DNA from: Aestuariibacter sp. GS-14
GTDB taxonomy: Bacteria; Pseudomonadota; Gammaproteobacteria; Enterobacterales; Alteromonadaceae
DNA length: 64,000 bases
Assembly (NCBI RefSeq): GCF_006494365.1
Contig: NZ_VHIP01000009.1
Coordinates: forward strand, 62,001-126,000
Reading direction: 5' to 3'
The translations under genes were made by a program, and so were the position numbers. Below, piece after piece: positions 26,669 through 34,681 of this stretch. The notes beneath the pieces were generated by a model. The model made no database searches. It was not told where the DNA came from and saw only the letters and a program-made list of their open reading frames with translations. Numbering within the stretch: position 1 is the stretch's first letter; each line of letters opens with the position of its first letter.

Positions 26669-28564
26669 GTGTTGGTTATTTCTGCTTCCCGCCCTTTAGT
26701 CATAGCCGGGCCTATTCTCAGACACACTACCAGGCAGGCATTTACACTCTGGATGGTAACGTCGGAATCTGTAGCACCAGAAATATCCGTCCTAGCCGGT
26801 CACGTTGAATGTCGGGGCAACACCACACAGGAACAGCTGCAGGTTGGTAAACACGCATTTGTTAACCTGCTCACCTTTACACCAGAACAACCATTTGATG
26901 CTGAAGCGCTGATTGCTTACGAATTACAATTTAAGCACTCAGTTCAGCAAAGTAACTGGCAACACACGCTGTCTACCCTGTTGTATCCCAATCAGCAAAC
27001 CCTGAATTTCCGGATACCCGGCACACTTTCAAATGTGTTACACGGCTCCTGCCGGAAACCTCACCACCCGGCTCAGGATAGTTTATTGCGGGCAGATGCA
27101 CTGGTTGCACAAGAGTTTACCAAGGGTCCACAACGACCCGACCTGCTGATTATGACCGGCGACCAGATTTATGCCGATGATGTTGCTGGCCCCATGTTAC
27201 AAGCCATTCTGCAAACCATTGATCAATATGGCTTGTTCCATGAATCATTGGATCAGGCCGTAGTTGGCAGTACCCAGGATCTGATTGGTCATCCTTATTG
27301 TTATTACCACCGGCAGCAGATATTACCGCAAGTGAAAACGAACACTGCGCTATCGAAACTGTTTTTTGGTGCCAAGAAAAAGCCGGTATTTACATCGGTA
27401 AACGCACAAAACCACCTGATTGGACTGGCCGAAGTTCTCGCCATGTACTTGTTGGTATGGTCCGACACCCCCTGGGCGCACGTTGCATTCAACGCGGACG
27501 AAGTCCCTCTGCCATTTCGCCACAAATTCGCGCAAGAACTCAACACAATTACCGCATTTGCGGCCGATTTAGTAAAAGTACGTCGTTTGTTGGCGCATAT
27601 TCCTTGTTACATGATTTTTGACGACCACGATGTCACTGATGACTGGAACCTGACCCGAGGCTGGGAGCAGGAAGTATATGGTCATCCGCTATCGCGCAGA
27701 ATGGTGGGAAATGCGCTGGCGGGTTACTGGTTGTGTCAGGGATGGGGCAATGCGCCAGACAGGTTCGCACCGCTGGTTAAACAGGCCGTTGAGAATTTCA
27801 CGCCTGCAGGTTTACAACGCCACGAAGACTTTATTGACGCCTTGTTTAGCTGGGAAGACTGGCATTACGGGCTGGACACCCAACCACCGGTGCAAGTATT
27901 AGACACCCGCACCCGCCGCTGGCGCAGCGAATCAAGCCTGAACAAACCTTCAGGACTCATGGACTGGGAAGCCTTGTGTGAGTTTCAACAGCAAACCTTT
28001 GGTAAAGAGGCCGTTATAGTAGTCTCGGCTGCACCGATATATGGTGTTAAGTTTATCGAAGTTATTCAGAAACTGTTTACCCTGGCCGGCAAAGCGTTAA
28101 CCGTAGATGCGGAAAACTGGATGGCGCATAAAGGCACAGCCAGCGTTATTCTGAATATCTTCCGACACTACAAAACACCGCCGCATTTTATTATTCTGTC
28201 GGGCGATGTGCACTACTCGTTTGTATATGATGTGCGACTGCGTTTTCGCCGAAATAGCCCCCACATTACACAATTTACCTGTAGCGGTATCAAAAATACT
28301 TTCCCCGATACGCTGATCCGCTGCTTGGACACACTTAATCAGTGGTTTTACAGTGCCCGTTCACCGCTGAATATCTTCACCCGACGCCGCAATATGTCGG
28401 TTCACGACCGACACCCAGATTGCGCGCCGAATCAAGCGCTATTGAATCGTGCCGCCATCGGACAATTGTTGATCGATCCGAATTGCCAAGAAGTACGTTG
28501 TTTAGCATTGTGTAGTGACGGAGAAACGGTAGAATTCCCGCCTGAATCGAATGTAGATAACTAA
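26669..28564 (+). CDS. PhoD-like alkaline phosphatase/phosphodiesterase
   Basis: A roughly 630-residue metallophosphatase of the PhoD-like family. Metal-binding segments are visible in order: GSCRKP with a following DSLLRAD, the MTGDQIYADD motif, FDDHDVTDDW and LSGDVHYSFVYD. No signal peptide is seen, so it may act in the cytoplasm, unlike secreted PhoD. The start is unclear: AAGGAG at 26664-26669 nearly touches GTG 26669, is 2 bases before TTG 26672 and 8 before ATT 26678. It begins a run of three same-strand genes with a flavodoxin and a CLCA_X protein. Confidence 0.85.
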   Translation: MLVISASRPLVIAGPILRHTTRQAFTLWMVTSESVAPEISVLAGHVECRGNTTQEQLQVGKHAFVNLLTFTPEQPFDAEALIAYELQFKHSVQQSNWQHTLSTLLYPNQQTLNFRIPGTLSNVLHGSCRKPHHPAQDSLLRADALVAQEFTKGPQRPDLLIMTGDQIYADDVAGPMLQAILQTIDQYGLFHESLDQAVVGSTQDLIGHPYCYYHRQQILPQVKTNTALSKLFFGAKKKPVFTSVNAQNHLIGLAEVLAMYLLVWSDTPWAHVAFNADEVPLPFRHKFAQELNTITAFAADLVKVRRLLAHIPCYMIFDDHDVTDDWNLTRGWEQEVYGHPLSRRMVGNALAGYWLCQGWGNAPDRFAPLVKQAVENFTPAGLQRHEDFIDALFSWEDWHYGLDTQPPVQVLDTRTRRWRSESSLNKPSGLMDWEALCEFQQQTFGKEAVIVVSAAPIYGVKFIEVIQKLFTLAGKALTVDAENWMAHKGTASVILNIFRHYKTPPHFIILSGDVHYSFVYDVRLRFRRNSPHITQFTCSGIKNTFPDTLIRCLDTLNQWFYSARSPLNIFTRRRNMSVHDRHPDCAPNQALLNRAAIGQLLIDPNCQEVRCLALCSDGETVEFPPESNVDN

Positions 28565-28585
28565 CCAGCGAGGCAACGCATCCCA

Positions 28586-29128
28586 ATGAGTGATCCTGCA
28601 CTGAAAATTGGCCTTTTTTACGGTTCCACCACCTGCTATACCGAAATGGCCGCAGAAAAAATTCAGGCACAGTTAAACAGCATGTTCGACGATCAGGTAG
28701 TCGACGTATTTAACATTAAGGATGTGTCACTCAGCCAAACCGCGCATTACGACATTTTGATCCTTGGGATCTCAACCTGGGACTTTGGTGAATTACAGGA
28801 AGACTGGGAATCAAGCTGGGATGACGTGCATCAGTTGCCACTGGGCGGAAAAATTGTTGCGCTATTCGGCTTAGGCGACCAGTATGGCTATGCCGACTGG
28901 TTTCAGGATGCGCTGGGCATGTTGCACGATGCCATTGCCCCTTCGGGCTGCCGGTTTATTGGTTACACTGCAAACGAAGGCTATGAATTTGCCAAGTCAA
29001 AAGCCCTAATCCAGGACGACACCCAATTTGTCGGTTTGTCGCTGGACGACGAAAACCAGTTTCAACAAACCGACGAGCGCATCGCACGTTGGTGTGAACA
29101 ACTCGTAACCGAACTCAGTGAGCTCTAG
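28586..29128 (+). CDS. Flavodoxin (FldB-like)
   Basis: A 180-residue long-chain flavodoxin that carries electrons through bound FMN. The phosphate loop GSTTCYTEMAAEKIQ follows beta strand 1, the segment GISTWDFGELQEDWESSWDD holds the first isoalloxazine loop, and GLGDQYGYADWFQDALG the second. It most resembles E. coli FldB. It lies 21 bp after the PhoD-like gene and overlaps the CLCA_X gene by 11 bp, so the three are probably co-transcribed. Confidence 0.93.
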   Translation: MSDPALKIGLFYGSTTCYTEMAAEKIQAQLNSMFDDQVVDVFNIKDVSLSQTAHYDILILGISTWDFGELQEDWESSWDDVHQLPLGGKIVALFGLGDQYGYADWFQDALGMLHDAIAPSGCRFIGYTANEGYEFAKSKALIQDDTQFVGLSLDDENQFQQTDERIARWCEQLVTELSEL

Positions 29129-29912
29129 CACCCCGCCCGGACGTTTACACCAGTCATACTACCGCAATGGCCAGAGTCATCGGGACGGCGCGGATGTCAG
29201 TTTTCACGATATCCGCCGGCTGTTTGGCTTTCAATCTATTACCATTGGCCGTTGGGTCAGCGCCCAGGAACAGCAGATCGCTGCCAATTTGTTTTTTGAT
29301 GCGCTTTACGATCTGATCGATATCTTACAGATCAATGAACAGGTAGTGTCGCTGAATGGATCGCTGTCGCTGGCATTTGGCACCGGCGGTCAAAAAAACG
29401 CCAACGCGCATTATCATCCGTCCAAACGTCAGCTGGCACTGGCGAAAAACGCGGGTGGCGGCGCACTTGCCCATGAATGGTTCCACGCATTCGACCATTA
29501 TATCAGCCAAAAATTTCTGGTAAGACCTCATCCCACTGCATTTGCCTCGCAGGGCTGGCTGGATGACGCGGATCTGGTGGATCACCCGCTAAATCACAAG
29601 CTTGCAGACTGTTTTCAGATCCTGTTTCTATGTGCCGATGGTCACTCGCCAAATGAGTATGTCTTACGCTCAGTGGAAGCAGATAAGGCTTTGAAATGTT
29701 TCTATTTTGCGACTCCTCAGGAGTTAGCAGCCCGCGCATTTGAAGCCTGCATCCAGGATCAAAACATTAAAAATGCCTTCCTCGTACAGGGCACAAAAAT
29801 GTCGGCAGAGGCTAGACTTGGCATTTATCCTCATGGTACCTTGAGATCACAGCTAAACGATGCCTTCAGGGTTTATTTTTACCAGCTTGGTATGGCGCTG
29901 TCTGCTAAATAG
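29118..29912 (+). CDS. CLCA_X family protein, predicted zinc metalloprotease-like
   Basis: A 264-residue protein starting at GTG 29118 inside the flavodoxin gene. It resembles the CLCA_X family of Gammaproteobacteria. The key motif is HEWFHAFDHYIS near residue 122, an HExxH-like sequence (HEWFH) followed by a further aspartate and histidine, as in zinc peptidases. The preceding GGGALAHEWFHAF context is strongly conserved-looking. No signal peptide is present. Its function is unknown. The overlap implies coupling to flavodoxin translation. Confidence 0.7.
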   Translation: MSSSTPPGRLHQSYYRNGQSHRDGADVSFHDIRRLFGFQSITIGRWVSAQEQQIAANLFFDALYDLIDILQINEQVVSLNGSLSLAFGTGGQKNANAHYHPSKRQLALAKNAGGGALAHEWFHAFDHYISQKFLVRPHPTAFASQGWLDDADLVDHPLNHKLADCFQILFLCADGHSPNEYVLRSVEADKALKCFYFATPQELAARAFEACIQDQNIKNAFLVQGTKMSAEARLGIYPHGTLRSQLNDAFRVYFYQLGMALSAK

Positions 29913-29987
29913 TGTCGCTTTCTAACGAAAGTTATCGACAAATGCATTAAATTCATCGCACCTTGGTAATTTCTTTGTACAAATCAC

Positions 29988-30015
29988 TACAGTTTTTTGT
30001 TACAAACAGTATACT
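29988..30015 (+). promoter_or_regulatory. Candidate sigma-70 promoter of exbD
   Basis: A perfect -10 box TATACT at 30010-30015 lies 32 bp before the exbD ATG; a weak -35 candidate (TACAGT, 29988-29993) is 16 bases upstream. A good -10 but poor -35 makes this tentative. Confidence 0.35.
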
Positions 30016-30047
30016 AGGCGCACAAGTGTTAGAGATTAGAAAACCAA

Positions 30048-30449
30048 ATGAAAAGAAAAAAGCATACATCCGGTGATGATGAAGCACAGGTCGACATGAC
30101 ACCCATGTTGGACATCGTGTTCATCATGTTGATTTTCTTCATCGTAACTACCTCTTTCGTTAAAGAAAAAGGGTTAGACGTAAACCGTCCGGAAAACAAG
30201 CCACCATCAGATAACCCTACCCGCTCGCTGTCTATCCGCATCGATGAAATGGGTAAAATTATGATGAATGGCCGTGAAGTTGATATCCGTCGTGTTGTTG
30301 CAAACATCCAGACTTACCTGGCTGAATCACCAACTGACTCTGCCGCTATTCAGGCTCACAAAGACACCGAGCACGGTGTAGTTGTTGAAGTTATGAACCA
30401 GGCAAAAGAAGCAGGTATCAACAAGGTATCTATTCTGGTTAAGTCGTAA
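30048..30449 (+). CDS. exbD: ExbD/TolR family biopolymer transporter, orphan
   Basis: A 133-residue ExbD-type protein. The single transmembrane helix (MLDIVFIMLIFFIVTTSFV) carries the proton-handling Asp22 in the PMLDIVF motif. A periplasmic domain follows (RSLSIRIDEMGKIMMNGREV). ExbD works with ExbB to energise TonB, but no exbB or tonB gene adjoins it. It is flanked by its own candidate promoter and a strong terminator, so it is an independent unit and must use an ExbB encoded elsewhere. Confidence 0.93.
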   Translation: MKRKKHTSGDDEAQVDMTPMLDIVFIMLIFFIVTTSFVKEKGLDVNRPENKPPSDNPTRSLSIRIDEMGKIMMNGREVDIRRVVANIQTYLAESPTDSAAIQAHKDTEHGVVVEVMNQAKEAGINKVSILVKS

Positions 30450-30463
30450 CAATCAGTTATGAT

Positions 30464-30492
30464 AAAAAAAGCGCGTATATCGCGCTTTTTTT
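30464..30492. terminator. Bidirectional Rho-independent terminator after exbD
   Basis: A-run, GCGCG/CGCGC stem with a 5-base loop, then seven T residues. It sits between the convergent exbD and trmN6 genes and can serve both. Confidence 0.92.
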
Positions 30493-30499
30493 GTGCCTG

Positions 30500-31243
30500 T
30501 TAAAAATTCACATAAAAGTCCTGACACAATATCTTATATTCATCGGTGTATGTGTTGTCTTCATTCCTTATCGTTAGCGAGTGTATCTGTGTAACGGAAG
30601 CCATGGCAGACAACCGATAGACACTGACCTTTGGCACACTGTCTGCTTTATTGTGAACATCCCAGCGCTGATCAACGAAGAACCCGGCATCACTTGCGGC
30701 ATTAATCACATCGTTATGCCGTTGATGAGGATAGACGCAATAAACACATCCCTCGTTAGCCAGTAACCTGGCGCAGTGCCTGAAGAAATCGTCAATACGC
30801 AATCCATTTTCGAGACGTGCGAGTTTTCTCTGCTCGCCCATGGTTTCATATGCGCGGGTTCTGTCATCATGCCCGGCAAAATAGGGCGGGTTTGAAATGA
30901 TCAGATCATAACGCGCGTCAGGCTCGAAGCGAGCAATATCCTCTTGCTTAACACATAAACGCCCAGCCCACGGACTTTGAGCAAAGTTAGTCTCCGCTTG
31001 TAATCCTGCACGTTCATCAAGTTCGACCGCATCCACTGTACAGTTGGCGTTGGACTTTTGCGCCATCATCAGGGCCAGTAAGCCGCTGCCTGTACCAATA
31101 TCCAGAATACGCCTGGCGTGAACCGGCTCGGCAAGACTACCTAATATCAGGCTATCAGTACCGACTTTCATAGCGCACTGTTCATGCGCAACGAAAAATT
31201 GCTTACATTGAAACCCTGCCGGTTTGGTCACCGAAACATCCAC
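30500..31243 (-). CDS. trmN6: tRNA1(Val) (adenine(37)-N6)-methyltransferase
   Basis: A 247-residue class I SAM-dependent methyltransferase of the YfiC/TrmN6 group, which makes m6A37 in tRNA-Val. The SAM motif ILDIGTGSGLLALMMAQ and the N6-adenine motif IISNPPYF (NPPY) are present. The N-terminal FKCKQF-like stretch (FQCKQFFVAHEQCAMKVGTD) fits the family. It converges on exbD, shares its terminator and ends 7 bp from it. Confidence 0.9.
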   Translation of the reverse strand: MDVSVTKPAGFQCKQFFVAHEQCAMKVGTDSLILGSLAEPVHARRILDIGTGSGLLALMMAQKSNANCTVDAVELDERAGLQAETNFAQSPWAGRLCVKQEDIARFEPDARYDLIISNPPYFAGHDDRTRAYETMGEQRKLARLENGLRIDDFFRHCARLLANEGCVYCVYPHQRHNDVINAASDAGFFVDQRWDVHNKADSVPKVSVYRLSAMASVTQIHSLTIRNEDNTYTDEYKILCQDFYVNF

Positions 31244-31251
31244 CTCTTATA

Positions 31252-31887
31252 TTATGAAAACGGCTGCAGACTTATCATTTCCCGCGCCACCAGCTCTGGA
31301 TACACAGCCCGGTACTTTTTCAGCGGGCCAACCATTATTGGCTTAAGTAACGTCAGAGTATTTGCCGTCATGCGTTCCAACATGCGCTCGTCGCCTTCTC
31401 GCTCACCAATCAACACGCTGGGTCTCACTGCTGCGGCATGTTCTAACTGGGGCATGCGCAAAATCGCGTTTTCCAATTCGCCTTTAACCCGCAAATAAAA
31501 GTGCTTACTTTTGGCATTGGCGCCCACCGCAGAGATCCACACGAAACCTTTGGCACGCTGGGCCCTAGCCAATTGCGCAGCTACGTGTACATATTCAAAA
31601 TCGACCTTTCTGAACGCCTGTTTACTGCCCGCACGCTTCAGCGTGGTGCCCAAGCAGCAATACACGTGGTCAACGGTAAAATAGCCCTGGTAGGCTTCCG
31701 GATCGTCAAAGTTTATCACTACAGGTTGCAATTTGCGGTGAGGGTCCCGGTAGTGCTGCGTGGCCAATGGCCGCCTGAGCAAACAGGTTACCGACCCATA
31801 GCGAGGGTCATCCAGCAACAACTGAAGCAGTTGTCTTCCTACCAACCCACTGGCGCCTAAGACCAGTGCGCTTTTTATCGAACTCAA
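31252..31887 (-). CDS. NAD(P)H-binding oxidoreductase-like protein
   Basis: A 211-residue atypical short-chain-dehydrogenase-like protein of the NAD(P)H-binding/HTATIP2-like group. The Rossmann motif is GASGLVGRQLLQLLL near residue 11. The CCLGTTLKRAGSKQAF and VDFEYVHVAAQLARAQ segments resemble the family. It stops 8 bp before the trmN6 start on the same strand, so the two are probably co-transcribed. Its substrate is unknown. Confidence 0.8.
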   Translation of the reverse strand: MSSIKSALVLGASGLVGRQLLQLLLDDPRYGSVTCLLRRPLATQHYRDPHRKLQPVVINFDDPEAYQGYFTVDHVYCCLGTTLKRAGSKQAFRKVDFEYVHVAAQLARAQRAKGFVWISAVGANAKSKHFYLRVKGELENAILRMPQLEHAAAVRPSVLIGEREGDERMLERMTANTLTLLKPIMVGPLKKYRAVYPELVAREMISLQPFS

Positions 31888-32256
31888 AGTGTGTCATCCT
31901 TCCGCGTTGAATGTACCTATAATAAAGGCCTGTTGGTCTCTACTGTACGACTTTTGGTCTATATGAAAGCATTTTAATCGCGAAACAGCCCTGAAGGCAT
32001 GGTTGTTCTACGTCAAAGGGCGGTGACAAAGAGTAAAATGCTTTCATGACGACCCCTTCGGGCAGCGCCCGTATGTCATTTATACTGTGTTGACTGTTTT
32101 TGGTTTAGCCCACTAGACCTGCAAACAGTCGCCGTGTCTAAATGACATACGCTAGCCGGCTACGGACTGCTGCAAAAGCGTACAGTAAAGACCAACAGGC
32201 CCAGGAAAGCATCCCCCTGTTAGGGATCATTTTAAACGACAGATAGTAGCCTATTC
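31888..32256. other. 369-bp intergenic region dominated by an inverted-repeat element
   Basis: The gap between two divergent genes has no plausible coding frame. Most of it is the 275-bp element annotated separately. The promoters of both genes must lie inside or beside that element. Confidence 0.75.
31927..32201. repeat. 275-bp nested inverted-repeat element
   Basis: Near-perfect terminal inverted repeats bound it: 31927-31955 (begins GGCCTGTTGGTCT) and 32174-32201 (ends AGACCAACAGGCC), about 28 bp with one mismatch and one indel. Inside are a perfect 14-bp repeat (31963-31976 with 32034-32047), a perfect 12-bp repeat (32071-32082 with 32139-32150), an 8-bp repeat nested within it (32092-32099 with 32123-32130), a CGGGC/GCCCG hairpin (32059-32071) and TAGCCGGCTA (32153-32162). 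It may be a non-autonomous mobile element (MITE-like) or a structured RNA. No target-site duplication is evident. Confidence 0.7.
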
Positions 32257-34461
32257 ATGAAAAAAGCTTTAGTACTTGGAGCCCTTATGCTCAATCATAC
32301 GGTGATGGCTGACACGTTAACCATTGAACGTATTTATGAATCCCCGTCGCTGGACGGCAGCTCACCGCGGAGTTTGCAGGTGGCACCCGACGGCAAACGC
32401 GTTACGTACCTGCAAGGAAAGCAATCCGACTACGAGCGTCTGGATTTGTGGGAATATAACATTGCTTCCGGTGAGTCACGCCTTTTGTTTGATTCGGATG
32501 ATTTGTCTTCGGGCGAAGAAACACTGTCCGACGAAGAAAAAGCCCGCCGCGAACGAATGCGCTTATCTGGATCAGGGATTGTGAGTTACCAATGGTCGGC
32601 AGATGGTACTGCCTTGTTGTTCCCGCTGGGTGGCGACGTTTACTTCCACAAACTGGGTGAACAGGGTGCCAGGCAATTACTCGACACCGAGGCGTTCGAA
32701 ACCGATATCATGCTCTCTCCTAAAGGGAACTATATTTCGTTTATTCGCGATCAGAATCTGTTTGTTAAGCATATTGCCAGTGGCAAGGAAACAGCCATAA
32801 CCACAGAAGGCGGCGGTAACCTGAAATATGGCATGGCTGAATTTGTGGCGCAGGAAGAAATGGGCCGTATGACCGGCTACTGGTGGTCTCCAGATGAGCA
32901 GTACATCGCCTTCACCGAAGTTGATGAAACACCAGTAGACACCATTACCCGCTCCGAAATTTACGCAGACGACATTAAAATGATTGAGCAAAAGTACCCA
33001 TCAGCCGGTACGCCCAATGTTAACATTCGTCTGGCAATTCAACACATCGGCTCGCAAAAGCGAAGCTGGGTTGACTTAGGAAAAGACAAAGATATCTATC
33101 TGGCGCGTGGCAAGTGGATGCCAGACAGTAAACACTTTACCTATCAGTGGCAAAACCGCACCCAACAATTGCTGGAATTGCGTAGTGTTAGCGTAAAAGA
33201 CAATTCGCAACAAGTTTTGCTAACTGAGTCGTCTGATACCTGGGTAAATCTGCACAATGACTTTACCTTTATCAATAACGGCACCCAGTTTATCTGGGCA
33301 TCCGAGCGCGATGGCTTTAAACACCTGTATTTGTTTAACAGCAACGGTAAGCTGGTGCGTCAGTTAACCGAGGGCAAATGGGTAGTTGATCAGCTTGAGG
33401 CAGTCGATGAAAAATCGGGTAAGGTATACTTTACCGGCCGCAAAGACACGCCACTTGAGAGCCATTTATACAGCGTAAACCTACAGGGTGAAGACGTTCA
33501 GAAACTCACTGCGCGGGAAGGCTTCCACCACATTACATTTAGTGGCGATGCTTCCATATACATTGATATGTCTTCTACTGCTAACACTCCTTTTCAGGTG
33601 AGTTTGCACAACGCATCGGGCAATCAAATTACCTGGCTGGAAGAAAACAAGCTGGATGCAAACCACCCGCTTACCCCGTATATAAAAGACTGGGTTAAAC
33701 CGGAGTTTGGTACCATTACCAACGATGAAGGCATTGAGCTTTACTATCGCTTATACAAGCCAGCCAAACTGGAAGGGAAGCACCCGGTAATTGTGTACCT
33801 GTATGGCGGACCACACGCACAGGTGGTGAACAACCAGTGGGGCGGTAACCGTGGATTGCTGATGCAACATTGGGTAAGCAAGGGTTATGTGGTATTCAGT
33901 ATTGATAACCGCGGTTCAAACTACCGGGGCAAAGCCTTCGAGGAACCCATTTACAAAGCCATGGGTAGCGTAGAGGTAGAAGATCAGGTATCCGGCGTGA
34001 AGTTTTTGCATACCCTGCCCTACGTAGACAAAGACCGTATTGGTGTTTATGGCCACAGTTACGGTGGCTACATGACGCTGATGAGTATGTTCAAAGCCGG
34101 CGATTACTTTAAAGCCGGAGTATCAGGTGCACCGGTTACAACCTGGCGCTTGTACGATACACACTACACTGAGCGTTATATGGGTAATCCCAACACCGAC
34201 AGTGAAGCATATGATGCCTCATCGGTATTCCCTTATGCGCAGGATCTGAAAGGCCCGCTGTTGATTTATCACGGTATGGCCGACGATAACGTGTTGTTTA
34301 CCCACAGCACCAAGCTGTATAAACACTTGCAGGATATGGCCAAGCCCTTCGAGGTGATGGATTATCCGGGTAAAAAACACAGCATTCGAGGCAAGCAGAC
34401 CGGCATTCACTTATACCACACCATCACTAACTTTTTTGATCGACATTTTGGTGTGCAATAA
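32257..34461 (+). CDS. Dipeptidyl peptidase IV-like serine peptidase (S9B)
   Basis: A 734-residue secreted S9 prolyl peptidase that releases N-terminal dipeptides, typically X-Pro. A signal peptide covers about 18 residues. An N-terminal beta-propeller holds the substrate-anchoring double-Glu segment (YGMAEFVAQEEMGRMTGYWW). The alpha/beta-hydrolase domain has Ser601 in GHSYGGYM, Asp676 in MADDNV and His708 in GKKHSIRG, all as expected. It is monocistronic, with a hairpin downstream, followed by a subtilase gene, so two exported peptidases sit side by side. The upstream promoter overlaps the 275-bp repeat element. Confidence 0.95.
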   Translation: MKKALVLGALMLNHTVMADTLTIERIYESPSLDGSSPRSLQVAPDGKRVTYLQGKQSDYERLDLWEYNIASGESRLLFDSDDLSSGEETLSDEEKARRERMRLSGSGIVSYQWSADGTALLFPLGGDVYFHKLGEQGARQLLDTEAFETDIMLSPKGNYISFIRDQNLFVKHIASGKETAITTEGGGNLKYGMAEFVAQEEMGRMTGYWWSPDEQYIAFTEVDETPVDTITRSEIYADDIKMIEQKYPSAGTPNVNIRLAIQHIGSQKRSWVDLGKDKDIYLARGKWMPDSKHFTYQWQNRTQQLLELRSVSVKDNSQQVLLTESSDTWVNLHNDFTFINNGTQFIWASERDGFKHLYLFNSNGKLVRQLTEGKWVVDQLEAVDEKSGKVYFTGRKDTPLESHLYSVNLQGEDVQKLTAREGFHHITFSGDASIYIDMSSTANTPFQVSLHNASGNQITWLEENKLDANHPLTPYIKDWVKPEFGTITNDEGIELYYRLYKPAKLEGKHPVIVYLYGGPHAQVVNNQWGGNRGLLMQHWVSKGYVVFSIDNRGSNYRGKAFEEPIYKAMGSVEVEDQVSGVKFLHTLPYVDKDRIGVYGHSYGGYMTLMSMFKAGDYFKAGVSGAPVTTWRLYDTHYTERYMGNPNTDSEAYDASSVFPYAQDLKGPLLIYHGMADDNVLFTHSTKLYKHLQDMAKPFEVMDYPGKKHSIRGKQTGIHLYHTITNFFDRHFGVQ

Positions 34462-34477
34462 CATCCAATAAATACCT

Positions 34478-34504
34478 TGCGCGACAGAGACTTCCTGTCG
34501 CGCA
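34478..34504 (+). terminator. Stem-loop after the DPP-IV-like gene
   Basis: A perfect 10-bp stem (TGCGCGACAG/CTGTCGCGCA) with a 7-base loop lies 16 bp past the stop. There is no T run, so it could be a terminator needing help or an mRNA-stabilising hairpin. Confidence 0.5.
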
Positions 34505-34681
34505 CTCATTCCAGCCTGAACTTAACGAATACAATCCCATACCTATTATTGACTTCTTCTTATTGCCAAGCTGATTTTTATTGCATAGTTTCAATATTGG
34601 GTTTACCCAAATTATGCATAATCCAATGAGACCGAATTTAATTCGGCAATTAATCTAAAAACACAAGTGAAGAAGTATAAA

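Noticed and set aside
31927-32201. Integron attC site or retron RNA
   Set aside because: The terminal core of attC (GTTRRRY) is absent and no integrase or reverse transcriptase is nearby.
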